Program-made: the position numbers and the translations under genes
Origin: Farysia itapuensis
Taxonomy: Eukaryota > Basidiomycota > Ustilaginomycetes > Ustilaginales > Ustilaginaceae
Length of the DNA: 64,000 bases
Direction of reading: 5' to 3'
Assembly (NCBI GenBank): GCA_023212645.1
Contig: JALBYC010000030.1
Location: forward strand, 88,274-152,273
In this document: piece by piece, positions 51,109 to 61,529 of the stretch
Numbering within the stretch: position 1 is the stretch's first letter
Layout: each line of letters opens with the position of its first letter
The notes under the pieces: generated by a model
The model's input: only the letters and a program-made list of their open reading frames with translations
What the model was told of the DNA's origin: nothing
Databases searched by the model: none

Positions 51109-54048
51109 ATGGGTCGGCCCACTCCTGCACACTACGACGACGTCTTTCTCAACAAGGTCAAGTCTGTCTGTATTCATGTCTTGGATCAGCTCAATGCAGA
51201 CAATGAGATAGAACAGGCCTTTGACCTCTGTCCTTCCATATCGCGGAGGAACCGCGTGATACTCTCCTTCCTCCGCAACACCGACCATCGCCAGCCAAGC
51301 CCTCCCACGTTGGCACCCAATGCAACAGCTACCTCATCGACTCTATTGGCGTCAACTTCGCGTGATGACGACGCTGAGAGCGTTTCCAGTCTGTCTGCGC
51401 AGCGTCGTCGACAAGCGCGTGGCATTCAATTTGTCGTGGACCCGAACGATTCCCCCGACGAGCTCGACCCTCTCTTAGCCTCCGCGAACCAGAGATTGCC
51501 CTCAGATCCTCCCGCATATCCCGCTCTGCCTTTGCCGGACTACACCTTTGAGCAATTTGCTGACCACTTTGATCCTGAAGACAAGTTTTTCAAGCGCATC
51601 TTCGAGATCATTATCAAAGAAACAGCACGCCAAGCACTCAAGCGCAAGCAAGGACTCACTGCGGACACTTCCTCGGATCACGAACGCAACATTGCATCGA
51701 CTTCCTCCCTACCCAGTCACCGACGCTTGCCTCTGCCGTCAGGCAGCCGGTCCGATTTCAATTCAAACTTTGCCAGGCGAATGCGGCACATCTTCAACAA
51801 CGAGGAAGGCTCGACAAATGTGCCACCTTCCAATGGATCAGAATATACAGATTTCTCCCGTCGTATGCGACTGATGTTCAGTCGGGAGGAGGATGCGGTT
51901 TCCGCCGACCGCGGTCAGCCTTCGTCCACTACAGCCGATTCATCTGTTCGTGTTTTGCAGAACCCAACCGGGGGAGCTGACGGGTCGCCTGCGGTGCTCT
52001 TCACTCGAACACTGCAGCCACTCAGTCTGCGAAGAGACGCCAACGAATCACAAGACTCTATGCTCGATACCCTACTCCGTTCGCAAGGCAGCTCCGATCA
52101 AGCGACTTTGCCCGCAACTACGCCATTCCGCACTCGTACCTTACGAAGAAGATTTCAGCAAAATCCGCCCGAGACAATCGCGCCATACTCGGTGACACCT
52201 TCAGCCGGTCCTTTGCGCAACGCGCCCGCAGACGATCTCTCGCCGCAAGCTATATCTGAACGCCTTGCCACTGCGTCAAGACGGAATGCAGATGCAGCCA
52301 GAACTATAGATCAAGCCAATCGTCTTGCAAGAACGACGCAGCGCGGCAACAACGGTGATCTGGCCACCGAGCAAGGCGGAGCCTTTCAGGCCGCTTTGGT
52401 CCGCCACTCGATTGAATCGCTTCGCGCAGACTTGATGCGCCTGCATGCCAACTATTCCGTGCCACCTACTCGTCCACTCATCTCGACTGATCTCACGTCG
52501 ATTCACTCTTTCGTTCTGGGCTGTATTGAAATGTTCGAAGACACGCTCAGACGCCTGTCTACCTTTACGCGCACCACTCATCATGCCCCACACTCTTTGC
52601 AGCTGGGTCGAGACCATCTGTTGGTAGAGGCCATGGAGCGTCAAGCCGAAGAACAAGAACAGAACACATCCACTAGCGACGATCTTTCTGAAGCCGAGCT
52701 CATGGCACATCGCCACCTCTTTGCCACCATTGAAGCTGCGTACTGGCACACGAGAGTGGAGCCACACGCGCCAACGCCCGGCGAGATTCGAGCGTGGAGA
52801 CGAAGGCTGGCATGCTGGTACTTTCTCGAGTGCAACGACGAATCGTATGTCAATCCTATCTTGACACCTCAAGGCGCTCAACATCCTTACTTGCGATGGA
52901 CACCCCACTCTGAGCTTGCTTATCCGATCGATGTTGACGAGTACGACACGGGTCTTCCCGATGGTCCCCGGCCGGATCCAATTTCCGAGCCGCGTCAAGC
53001 ATGGGAGCTAGTCCGTCAGCAAGCCAGCTGGTCTTTTTCCAACCTCACCGAAGATGAGGACATCAAGGCAGCGCTTAATGCGCCTGCAGTGGTCGTTGCT
53101 CTGGCAAACTTGCGCTCTGTGCAAGCCAACACCACCTCAGACGCGACGCCCGACCTTAATGCGTTGTCTGTCGACGCTGATGATGTCGACACCAACAATA
53201 ACGACAACGATGAAGCTCCCACGCCTGACGCGGATGTGTCCCTCACTCGCACCGTGTCTCTGAGCAGACGGAATGCCATTCGCGGCACGGCGGCGACCGG
53301 ATCAGATTCGGCCAGCATCAGATCTGCTCGTTCCGCGGCTTCACGACGACGTAGGCCAGACTCTGAGGGACTGCAAGTTCCCACCCTGGAGGTGGACAAT
53401 GGAGAAGCCACGGCGTCCACCCGTGGGCAGGCGTCACTCGCGCCGCGTCCGAGCCCAGGGCGGCGTCGCAGCTCGTTCACTTTCGTCACGACTCCTGCTG
53501 CCGTTCTGCGGTCTGGCGAGCGCAGTCAGAGCCGTGGGGCGCGTCGACACAGCCATTCCGGCTCGAGCTCGGAGGGCGCAGGAAACGAGTCGGATGCAGA
53601 AGAACTGGTCGACTTGGATCTGCATCTTGGCCTCGCAGGCGCAGAAGGATTCGACTTTGACCTTCGGCAGTTTCTGCGCAATGCCAGCGATCCGTCGTCG
53701 CGCCGTCAAGGCGCTGATGGACTGGAGAGGTACGAGCGTCTGATGGACAGCACGACCTATGGCGATGACATCGATATTCAGGTGTACGTTTCGGGCTCAG
53801 GCGCATCGACGCCGTCGGAAGCACGGCAGGCTACATTCGAAGCATACGCGCAGAGAGCAAGATTGCTCGAAAGAAGGCGCCGAATGCCATTGCATGCACG
53901 AACAACCCAGGACACCGCGAGCAACCTGGACGCCAACGATGACGAGCTTCCACGCCGCCAAGCAGCTCGAGCTTCCTCGACAAACGACATGTCCAACGAT
54001 GCGACCGATTCAAACTCACTCCCCTTTCCCCGCGGATCGGAGCGTTAA
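51109..54048 (+). CDS. Unknown 979-residue protein with a duplicated motif
   Basis: A single exon of 979 residues without recognised domains. The N-terminal 60 residues (with DDVFLNKVKSVCIHVLDQL) look folded, and a middle block (about 530-680, with MAHRHLFATIEAAYWHTR and WRRRLACWYFLECNDESY) is likely globular. The rest is Ser/Arg/Asp-rich and disordered. A short motif is repeated: FARRMRHIF (221-229) and FSRRMRLMF (249-257), each next to acidic residues. No signal peptide or membrane segment is seen. The function is unknown; the start is the first ATG of the frame, in a good context. Confidence 0.8.
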   Translation: MGRPTPAHYDDVFLNKVKSVCIHVLDQLNADNEIEQAFDLCPSISRRNRVILSFLRNTDHRQPSPPTLAPNATATSSTLLASTSRDDDAESVSSLSAQRRRQARGIQFVVDPNDSPDELDPLLASANQRLPSDPPAYPALPLPDYTFEQFADHFDPEDKFFKRIFEIIIKETARQALKRKQGLTADTSSDHERNIASTSSLPSHRRLPLPSGSRSDFNSNFARRMRHIFNNEEGSTNVPPSNGSEYTDFSRRMRLMFSREEDAVSADRGQPSSTTADSSVRVLQNPTGGADGSPAVLFTRTLQPLSLRRDANESQDSMLDTLLRSQGSSDQATLPATTPFRTRTLRRRFQQNPPETIAPYSVTPSAGPLRNAPADDLSPQAISERLATASRRNADAARTIDQANRLARTTQRGNNGDLATEQGGAFQAALVRHSIESLRADLMRLHANYSVPPTRPLISTDLTSIHSFVLGCIEMFEDTLRRLSTFTRTTHHAPHSLQLGRDHLLVEAMERQAEEQEQNTSTSDDLSEAELMAHRHLFATIEAAYWHTRVEPHAPTPGEIRAWRRRLACWYFLECNDESYVNPILTPQGAQHPYLRWTPHSELAYPIDVDEYDTGLPDGPRPDPISEPRQAWELVRQQASWSFSNLTEDEDIKAALNAPAVVVALANLRSVQANTTSDATPDLNALSVDADDVDTNNNDNDEAPTPDADVSLTRTVSLSRRNAIRGTAATGSDSASIRSARSAASRRRRPDSEGLQVPTLEVDNGEATASTRGQASLAPRPSPGRRRSSFTFVTTPAAVLRSGERSQSRGARRHSHSGSSSEGAGNESDAEELVDLDLHLGLAGAEGFDFDLRQFLRNASDPSSRRQGADGLERYERLMDSTTYGDDIDIQVYVSGSGASTPSEARQATFEAYAQRARLLERRRRMPLHARTTQDTASNLDANDDELPRRQAARASSTNDMSNDATDSNSLPFPRGSER

Positions 54049-54124
54049 TACCCTTTGCCCACAGATAACAACTACGAGCTATGCATGCAATTCGAGATTC
54101 TCAATGTTGGGGCTTAAGCGATGA

Positions 54125-54754
54125 CTAGTTTGTGAAGCGAACGATGCGATAGGTGTCGGTGTTCTTGAAAGTGACAGGCGATGGAGGGTCAGCTTGTGTG
54201 TTTGCGGTAAAGTAGAAGGGCGTCTGGCCGTCGTAGGTGTATCCAGACTGGTTCTTAATGGGGAAGTAGTCAATGACAGCGCCACCGAGGGTCTCTTGCA
54301 GACGGAACCACTGGGCCGAGTCGGTCTCGTTGCAGGCAGCGAGTCGAATGCGAGCAGGAGCCTCGTTAGCGGTGAGGCAGTTTGAGCCGGTAATGACGCG
54401 GCCCCAGTATTCGATAGGAGCGCCCATACTGCCGCCCGCGTTGCGCGAGTAGCCCTGGGTGAAACCCTGGGTGTTGCAGGACTGGAACTCGAATGTGGAC
54501 AGGCCATCGGTGGTGTTGAGCGGCGCAGTGGCGAGCGTCTTGCCCTCGATTGTCAGCGACGTCTCGTCAGTGGTGTTTTGCGAGTAGAGCTGCAAGCTCG
54601 AGGGTGTGTTGAGCACGTAGTCACCGCAAGCGTCGTCGGATGACGTAGCACGACGAACGATGCGAGACACGAGCTGTACCTCTGGAGCTGGCATAGCTAC
54701 AACAACTGCCGAAAGAAGGCTCAAGGCCCCGACGAGGGAGGGTAAGAGAAGCAT
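54125..54754 (-). CDS. Secreted protein, possible beta-trefoil, effector candidate
   Basis: A single exon of 209 residues. The first 20 residues are a clear signal peptide (MLLLPSLVGALSLLSAVVVA). A dibasic RR at 34-35 could be a Kex2 site, so a short propeptide may be removed. The mature part has four Cys (43, 93, 126, 141) and four N-glycosylation sequons (60, 80, 142, 168), with no membrane segment. ETDSAQWFRL resembles a ricin-B/beta-trefoil QxW-type repeat, weakly. In a plant-associated smut this could be a wall protein or an effector; neither is proven. Confidence 0.8.
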   Translation of the reverse strand: MLLLPSLVGALSLLSAVVVAMPAPEVQLVSRIVRRATSSDDACGDYVLNTPSSLQLYSQNTTDETSLTIEGKTLATAPLNTTDGLSTFEFQSCNTQGFTQGYSRNAGGSMGAPIEYWGRVITGSNCLTANEAPARIRLAACNETDSAQWFRLQETLGGAVIDYFPIKNQSGYTYDGQTPFYFTANTQADPPSPVTFKNTDTYRIVRFTN

Positions 54755-55066
54755 GGCTGGATGAACGGCGAAGGGAAAGCAAGGACAGTTTTGCGACCCG
54801 GTTTTATGTCATGTCGAGAGCCCTTAGGGGCGTCGAGGTCGGGCGTTAAATGTCGATATTTGACAGCAAGGCGATGCTCGCTTATTTCTAGCGACACCGA
54901 ACGACATATTCAATCCGACTGGCAGGGTTGAAATTTTGGCCAATCGAGGTTTGCAGCTCATGCGGCCTAATTGAGGTCATGACGCATCAAGCAGATCATT
55001 GCACTAGGTCGGTGTCTTAGCGAAGCATTCGCATTTCGGTGACTAAAGAAAGGTATACAGTCGCCC
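54755..55066. promoter_or_regulatory. Upstream region of the secreted-protein gene
   Basis: These 312 bp lie between the secreted-protein start and the lactonase stop on the same strand. No gene is supported. Confidence 0.35.
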
Positions 55067-56230
55067 CTAATCTTGGCCGTTGCAACGGACAAGAACCTCC
55101 CACAGCTCATCCTCGGCGAATAAGAGTAGACGGTACTGCGAGGTTCCGCTTTTACCGGCCCAGCAGAAGTTGGCAACGCCTTTGCCGCTCGGAAGCACAA
55201 ATTTACCAATCAGCTTGCCTGTACCGTTGCTCTGAGGTTGGTAGACATGGACGCCATCACCATGGCCGGCCCACACATTGCCCATATCGTCGACGTGGAT
55301 TCCATCAGGTACACCGTTCGTCGACTCTGCGAAGAGTGTGCGAGATTGTATGTCGACGTTGGGCAGTCCATCTACAGACTTTCCGGCATGTACACGGTAC
55401 GAATAAATGCATGCTGGTCCGGACGGATCGACGTGAAACTCGCCCATGCTTTCGTTGCGGTGAAAGCGGAAGCGACCCGTGTCTGTAGTGAGCAGCAGAC
55501 CAGATCCGTCGGCAGCCGGAGATGGACTAAACGTGACTCCGTTTGGCTTTGTATATCGGTCGTCAAGCAACTGTACGGTCTTAGACTGAGGATGCCATAC
55601 GTAGAGTGCATTGGGAGCGTATGTGGTTTGGTTCGATTTGAAACTCTGTTCGACGCCGTAGTCTGGATCGGTGAAGAAGACACTTCCCGTGTGCGCATGT
55701 ATCACCACATCATTCAGACTTGAAAAGGCAAGACCATTGTAGTCAGACAGGGCGATCTTGGTGCTGTTGCTGGAAATGTCATGGATGACGAGCCGAGAAG
55801 GTGTGTTGCTTGCATCGAGCCCTTGCTCACACCACAAGACGCTATCGTCGCCCCAATTTGTGGCACCATTTGGCATGGCCAAGTGGTCAGGTAAGGACTC
55901 GATGATTTGCAATGACTTCCACAAAAGATCTGATGGCTCTGGCGGCAAAGCAGGCAAAATACCATGACTATCTTTCCGCGTAAGGTCAGCAGCAGGAATC
56001 TGATCCAGCGGCACAGCAACAACCAGAGCTCGCTGCCCGTTCTTCGAGCATGTGAGTCGGTTTGATGACAGATAGACCTTGTTATGCTTTGCGAGATAGA
56101 CGCCAGCTTCGTGGAAAGTTTGTTGTCCTGATGTGTCTACGAGTAGCCTTCTCATGGCCACTTGAGGCCCGACGAGCTTGTCAAAGGCATCGTCCAGGCT
56201 GACGACACCTTCTGGATCGAGATTGGACAT
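55067..56230 (-). CDS. SMP-30/gluconolactonase-family lactonase
   Basis: A single exon of 387 residues, a six-bladed propeller of the SMP-30/LRE family. Characteristic blocks are FHEAGVYLAKHNKVYLSSN, MPNGATNWGDDSVLWCEQG, GSVFFTDPDYG, YTKPNGVTFSPS and GVPDGIHVDDMGNVWAGHG, which hold the usual metal-binding Glu/Asn/Asp residues. There is no signal peptide. Family members hydrolyse sugar lactones or related esters. It diverges from the MFS sugar transporter at 56727 across 496 bp, so the pair may handle uptake and lactone opening of one substrate. Confidence 0.9.
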   Translation of the reverse strand: MSNLDPEGVVSLDDAFDKLVGPQVAMRRLLVDTSGQQTFHEAGVYLAKHNKVYLSSNRLTCSKNGQRALVVAVPLDQIPAADLTRKDSHGILPALPPEPSDLLWKSLQIIESLPDHLAMPNGATNWGDDSVLWCEQGLDASNTPSRLVIHDISSNSTKIALSDYNGLAFSSLNDVVIHAHTGSVFFTDPDYGVEQSFKSNQTTYAPNALYVWHPQSKTVQLLDDRYTKPNGVTFSPSPAADGSGLLLTTDTGRFRFHRNESMGEFHVDPSGPACIYSYRVHAGKSVDGLPNVDIQSRTLFAESTNGVPDGIHVDDMGNVWAGHGDGVHVYQPQSNGTGKLIGKFVLPSGKGVANFCWAGKSGTSQYRLLLFAEDELWEVLVRCNGQD

Positions 56231-56726
56231 GGTGTAGCTGAGATGGATGTGAGCAAGAAGGAGCCGGTCCGACGATGAAGCAATGGCATCGTCAGAGGGT
56301 CCTTTTTGGATTCGGAGCGGAGGACCGGACCGGACTGTAGGTGGTTAATGGCCGTGCCGCGTGTGGCTCACGCAGAAATTGTAACCCCGCCGGCATAAAT
56401 TTTCATCGAGGGTCGAATGGGGCCCCTCTGCATGAGCTGAGCATATACACATGGCTTCCATAGCTCTAGTTCATGCTCCAATAATGCCCGGCCTCCGTTA
56501 GCCTTCGGTCCGCTCTCCGTCGCGTGGCAATGATGCTCGTCCCTCGTCTGCGCGCCACCACTCCGGCTCGCCGCACCGTCTTAGTTGGTCAGCTCATTTT
56601 CATCTCGGAACTCATTCTGCTGTGTGGGGTTTGACAAGGTAGCCTATAACTACCCCACATCTCAACCGTTGTACAGCAGATTGTCTCCCCATCTTTTCCT
56701 TTCCGCCCTCCTCCCTTCATACCATC
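56231..56726. promoter_or_regulatory. Divergent lactonase/transporter promoter with CGG/CCG elements
   Basis: At about 56313-56333 lie CGGAG repeats followed by CCGG pairs, inverted CGG/CCG arrangements of the kind bound by fungal Zn2Cys6 factors. A shared regulator for both genes is plausible. No gene lies within. Confidence 0.4.
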
Positions 56727-58352
56727 ATGGCCTCTTACGCCAAATCCTTTGTGCCAAGGCGCATCTCAAACGACTACTTTGGCATCGACATTGGTCTCAA
56801 AGGCGGTCCCTTGCTTGCCGTCATCACAGCCAGTTGCGCTGCAGGCTTCAGCTTGGTCGGATACGACAATGGTGTCTTTGGAGGTATCCTCAACACAGAC
56901 AGCTTCAAGGCAACCTTTGACAACCCCGATGCCAACACGGTCGGCAACATTGTCTCTCTATACGAAATCGGCTGCTTTGTCGGTGCTCTGGCCACCTTTG
57001 TTGTCGGAGACTGGCTCGGACGACGACGCACAATCCTCATCAGCGCCCTCTTCATGATTGCTGGTGCCGTGATCCAAGCCGCTTGCAGCAGTGTCGGTAT
57101 CATGATCCTCGGTCGTATCATCTCGGGTCTTGGCATGGGTGCCATCAACTCTACCGTGCCCGTCTTGCAAGCAGAAACATCTCCTGCTGTCTCGCGAGGC
57201 CAGCTTGTCGCCCTTGACCTTACTGTTCTCAACATTGGCATCGTCGTCTCGTACTGGGTCGACTACGCCTTCAACTACTCAGGCTTGACTGGCACAAAGA
57301 CATGGCGAATCCCCATTGCTCTCCAATGCGTCTTTATTGCCGTCTTGATGATCTGCACCCTCATCATTCCCGAAACCCCACGATGGTTGGCTTCCAAAGG
57401 TCGCGAGGCGGAAGCGATTGCTGTTCTGGAGCGTTTGCACAACCAATCCATCGACTCCCCCGAAGTTCAAAAGTCCTTTGCCGGTATTCAGCAAGCTCTT
57501 GAACACGAACGTGCTGCTTCTACCACCGGCTGGAAGTCGCTCATCGCCCCCGGTGGAGGCTGGAAGGACGACCAGATCCAGACACGCAAGCGATTATTGC
57601 TCGCCTGCTTCATCCAGGCCGCTCAACAGCTGTCAGGTATCAACGCTCTTATCTACTACTCCGGTACTCTCTTCTCCCAAAGCATCGGTCTTGACAGCAA
57701 GAAATCCGCTCTTCTCGCTGGAGGTCTCAACATGTGCCTGATTCTTGGCTCCACCATCTCCATCTTCCTCATTGACCGAGTCGGACGCAAGAAGCTTTTG
57801 ATCCCTTGCATCACCGGAATGTCTCTGGTCATGGCTGTTCAGACCGGTCTCGTGAAAAAGACACAGGAGCCCGGATCCTCTGCTATCTACGGACGAGCAG
57901 CATCTGCCATGCTGTTCGTGTTTGAACTCTTCTTCTCTCTCGGATTCCAGGCTACCGTTTGGCTCATCCCCTCGGAAGTTTTGCCCCTGCTCATTCGCAC
58001 AAAGGGTTCCGCGCTCTCGACCGCATCCAACTGGATCTTTAACTTTGCCGTTGTCAAGTTCACGCCTTCGGCCCTGGAGAACATCAAGTGGAAGACTTAC
58101 ATCATCTTTGCTGTGCTCAATGCATGCTGGGTTCCCATCATTGCTATCTTCCTTCCCGAAACCGCCGGCAGGAATCTCGAAGAGATCGACGAGCTCTTTG
58201 CCACCGACGGCTGGCACCTCAACATGGCCAACGCCGCCGCTGACACCAAGGCTGCCGCTCAACACAGCATCGACGCAAACGATGCCATGGAGACCGGCTC
58301 GGGAAAGGGCAGCCACAAGGAGGACGTTCACTACGCCACTCTTGACCACTAG
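56727..58352 (+). CDS. MFS sugar/proton symporter
   Basis: A single exon of 541 residues with about 12 transmembrane helices. Sugar-porter signatures are clear: GRRRTILISA after helix 2, a PETPRWLASKGR loop, QQLSGINALIYYSG in helix 7, RVGRKKLL, and PETAGRNLEEIDELF at the C-terminus. It sits in the plasma membrane and imports a sugar or sugar acid; the substrate cannot be read off. It diverges from the lactonase gene. Confidence 0.94.
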   Translation: MASYAKSFVPRRISNDYFGIDIGLKGGPLLAVITASCAAGFSLVGYDNGVFGGILNTDSFKATFDNPDANTVGNIVSLYEIGCFVGALATFVVGDWLGRRRTILISALFMIAGAVIQAACSSVGIMILGRIISGLGMGAINSTVPVLQAETSPAVSRGQLVALDLTVLNIGIVVSYWVDYAFNYSGLTGTKTWRIPIALQCVFIAVLMICTLIIPETPRWLASKGREAEAIAVLERLHNQSIDSPEVQKSFAGIQQALEHERAASTTGWKSLIAPGGGWKDDQIQTRKRLLLACFIQAAQQLSGINALIYYSGTLFSQSIGLDSKKSALLAGGLNMCLILGSTISIFLIDRVGRKKLLIPCITGMSLVMAVQTGLVKKTQEPGSSAIYGRAASAMLFVFELFFSLGFQATVWLIPSEVLPLLIRTKGSALSTASNWIFNFAVVKFTPSALENIKWKTYIIFAVLNACWVPIIAIFLPETAGRNLEEIDELFATDGWHLNMANAAADTKAAAQHSIDANDAMETGSGKGSHKEDVHYATLDH

Positions 58353-58497
58353 TTTACGCATCTCTCTATACATACACACCTGGGTTTCCAATGTCATGGT
58401 CAATTGTCCATTCACCATTACTTTGCATGTGTGGATATAAATAGGAGCCAAAGCTCCTGGGTATGGTGGGCTTTGTGATGTGTCGCAAACGTGTTGT

Positions 58498-61299
58498 TTA
58501 ACGGAACACACTTTGGCCATCTTTGTCGTTGTCGTGCTCGTTCCAGCGATCTTCTTCAGTCCCTATGCCGCCTTTGTCCTTGTCAAACTCGGTCCAGCGG
58601 TCGTCTCCACTCACCAATTCGGCAGTATCATGAGGAGACAGCCAGAGCGTGCTGTCTTTATGTGACGAGGGGAATTTGGCCTCGAAGCCGAGCTCTACAA
58701 TGTCTCTTTTTAGCGACTTCCATAAGTTGACTTGGTTTCGTTCAGCGAATTCAAAGCTGGTCGTGTCCAGCGCTGCGGTCAGGATGCGAGCCAGTTCTCC
58801 TAGTAGAAGCAGTTTCTTCTCAGGGGAGTTTGACTTCTCTCCATGCCGCGGAGGTCGCGTCCTAGAGCGTGTCAAAACTATGTAATCGCGATAGTCATTC
58901 ATCAGCTTCGCAAGACCAACAGTAGAGTCCAAAAATGTGAGAGCTTCCCGAGCGACGGTAGACTGGGACGTTCCAGGGTTTGGTTTGCAGCGACGAGCAA
59001 TTCGCAGCAACATGGAGATAACTCTGTCTTTGTAATACATGTCTGGCCTAGGGCGTGGTCGAGATGAGCGAATGCCAGCCGCCGTCTTGTTGTACCCTCC
59101 CCAGCGCAAGTCTTCATCCGGAAGCCGCCACGAGCAGAATCGATGCCAAGCCAGAAACACTTTTTTGGCCTCTGTCCATGCGTCGAATGATCGCTTGCTG
59201 CCATCGTCGGGTTGAGCTGCAAGAGCCGTGAGGCCTTCGGGTCCCATTAGTCCGGCCGTCTGCACGGCAAAGAGCGATCTGATATATGCGACATGGCGTG
59301 GATCCCACTGTCGTGCCAGTTCCAAGTCCCTTTCTTCTGTCGCTGAAAAAATGCGTCTCTTGTCCGTGTATGGCTGACGTCGGGGAAGCGACAGTTCGTC
59401 GGCTCTTTCCTCGCTTCCAATCATTGCATCGAGCAAGACTCGTGCAGCACGGGGATCGCCTCGCTGACCGAAAGTGTACAGCAGCATTAGCACAACAGAA
59501 GGAACAATAGCAGGGCCAAAAGGGTGCAGGTCAGTGCAAGACTTCTTCTCGACTGCTCGCATCCACAAGAAATTGAACAGATTGATCTGTTCTTTTCTAG
59601 CTGACTGCACGGACAGAAGACGGAACAGGCCCGCAACGACGTAGGTGTCCTCCAGCGCAGGAAGTACAACTGGAGCATCGACCTCGATGGCATCCAGCTT
59701 CATGTACTCCTTGCTGTCAAGCCTTGTGCGAGTGTTGTGGGGATCCCGTAGGATACCGTCGCAGTGTCTGGAGAGGTCGATCCCGTATGCGCACTCGAGC
59801 ATTGAGAGCGTGAGAGCTTTCCAGTGTGCTTCCGAAGTGTGCGATAGAGTGTCTGCAAATGCCTTCATGGCAAAGCCGTCTGGCATGAATCTGGACGAGC
59901 GTTTGCGCTTACCAGAATCTGCAGTCATGTCGGTAGTGCTTAGGAGGTCCGCCTCTATTGCTTTTGCGGGAGATTGGCTGTTTTGCGCTTTGGCTTGGCG
60001 TAATTCGAGTTTGATGAGTTTGCTCCAGGTGTCCCAGATACGTCTGAGATCCACAAGCGCATTCTGATTGCCAGTTTTCGGGCGTGACGCTTGCAGATAC
60101 TCAGTGATGATGGAAACATCTCCCACTGGCAACAGGTCGAACAAAGTTCGTGTGTCGTCGCCCGAGCTCATCGCGATGTTGTCTGCGTACAGGGGAGTGA
60201 GATAGAGCGGTGGAAACAGCACGTTGAAGAGCTGCCACGACTCCCCGATCTGTCCGCTCTTGAACAAAAACCTCGCATAGGTTTTCAGAGCATTATTGAG
60301 AATGTCGGGCCATTGTCGTACTTCGAGGATACTGGACTGCCGCGAAATGAGATTGCGAAGTTCTTGCTTGCTCAGCTCGACATCGGTAAGCTCTTCGGCC
60401 ATGGCCTCCTTTGACTGCATCTGCGTTCCCAGGTTGCCAAAGTAGCGCGGAAATGCGTTTCGCCACAGCTTTTGCAGCTCTGCATATTGCTGGACTATGC
60501 GTTCGAAACCTTTGGTATCATGGCGCAGAGTCGTTTCGCCTGTCTCTGCAAGTTGAACACGCATGGTGCCTTCAATGAGCAAATTGTGTGTCGAAGCATT
60601 GGGAAAGACGCCATCCTTCTTCATCTGGTTGTAAAAATGATAGGCCCTTTCGAGCCTGTCGTTTTCCAAATATGTGCGGATCATGGTATTGTAGAGAGAT
60701 CGTAGTCGTGAAGCGTTGACCCAGGCGACTTCTGGATCTGACGCGGCTTCCTTGTCCTTCTTCATGTTCCTGAGCGCTTTTACGCTTGCCTCGAAATGTA
60801 ACACGGCTTTCGTCAAGGTGCCTTCGACCGCTTCCTCCGATTTGTCGGGGAGTATCGCTTGAGCCCGAATCTCTTGCGACATGCTTTTGAGCTGTTGGCT
60901 TGCTTGCCAGTGACGTCTGCGAAAGGTCTTTGATTCGGGGAGGTACTTTTGTGCCAGACCCTGCTTCTTTTGTCGTCGTTCGTTTTGCTCGGTCTTTGAC
61001 ATCGTTGAGCTCCAGCCTCTTGACTGGTATGGTCTCTGCGGGCGCGCAAATCGATCACGCTGATCCGCTGATGCGCTTGGGGTTCTTGAAGGGCCGGCGT
61101 CATCCTGACGATCGAATGCCAGCTTGACGTCTACGGCTGTGCGTAAATCAGGCTGTGGTAGCACATCAAGCTTCGACTTTGACCTCCAGCGCGGTGGCGG
61201 ACGAGAAGTGAATGTAGTATACGGACGTAGTAGTAGCTGAAGTGGCAGCAAGTGTGTTGACAGAGGAATGCCTTTCCATGCCAGACTTGAGCTAGCCAT
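58498..61299 (-). CDS. Mitochondrial pentatricopeptide-repeat-like protein
   Basis: A single exon of 933 residues from the ATG at 61299; the frame is open slightly further but has no earlier ATG. The N-terminus (MASSSLAWKGIPLS..., with RPYTTFTSRPPPRWRSK) fits a mitochondrial presequence. Helical repeats of PPR type are visible, best at LYNTMIRTYLENDRLERAYH and NQMKKDGVFPNASTHNLLIE. The remainder is helical and charged. It is likely a mitochondrial RNA-processing or translation factor; the target is unknown. The last 25 or so residues are acidic. Confidence 0.8.
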   Translation of the reverse strand: MASSSLAWKGIPLSTHLLPLQLLLRPYTTFTSRPPPRWRSKSKLDVLPQPDLRTAVDVKLAFDRQDDAGPSRTPSASADQRDRFARPQRPYQSRGWSSTMSKTEQNERRQKKQGLAQKYLPESKTFRRRHWQASQQLKSMSQEIRAQAILPDKSEEAVEGTLTKAVLHFEASVKALRNMKKDKEAASDPEVAWVNASRLRSLYNTMIRTYLENDRLERAYHFYNQMKKDGVFPNASTHNLLIEGTMRVQLAETGETTLRHDTKGFERIVQQYAELQKLWRNAFPRYFGNLGTQMQSKEAMAEELTDVELSKQELRNLISRQSSILEVRQWPDILNNALKTYARFLFKSGQIGESWQLFNVLFPPLYLTPLYADNIAMSSGDDTRTLFDLLPVGDVSIITEYLQASRPKTGNQNALVDLRRIWDTWSKLIKLELRQAKAQNSQSPAKAIEADLLSTTDMTADSGKRKRSSRFMPDGFAMKAFADTLSHTSEAHWKALTLSMLECAYGIDLSRHCDGILRDPHNTRTRLDSKEYMKLDAIEVDAPVVLPALEDTYVVAGLFRLLSVQSARKEQINLFNFLWMRAVEKKSCTDLHPFGPAIVPSVVLMLLYTFGQRGDPRAARVLLDAMIGSEERADELSLPRRQPYTDKRRIFSATEERDLELARQWDPRHVAYIRSLFAVQTAGLMGPEGLTALAAQPDDGSKRSFDAWTEAKKVFLAWHRFCSWRLPDEDLRWGGYNKTAAGIRSSRPRPRPDMYYKDRVISMLLRIARRCKPNPGTSQSTVAREALTFLDSTVGLAKLMNDYRDYIVLTRSRTRPPRHGEKSNSPEKKLLLLGELARILTAALDTTSFEFAERNQVNLWKSLKRDIVELGFEAKFPSSHKDSTLWLSPHDTAELVSGDDRWTEFDKDKGGIGTEEDRWNEHDNDKDGQSVFR

Positions 61300-61529
61300 T
61301 TGTATTGTATGGCGAGAGGAGTTGCTGGAAGAATGCAAAAATCGCCACCACTTTCATAAAATCCAGAATCCGAGATCCGAGCAAATGGGGTCATGTGTTA
61401 GAGCGAATGGACCGGTTGACATCGGCTCCGAGCAGCCAGAGGACACCCAGTGTGATCGGAATCTACAATTGCTCTCACCTTGCTTCTTCCCTCCTCTGCA
61501 GAGTCATTGCCCACCTATCATCACGCAAA

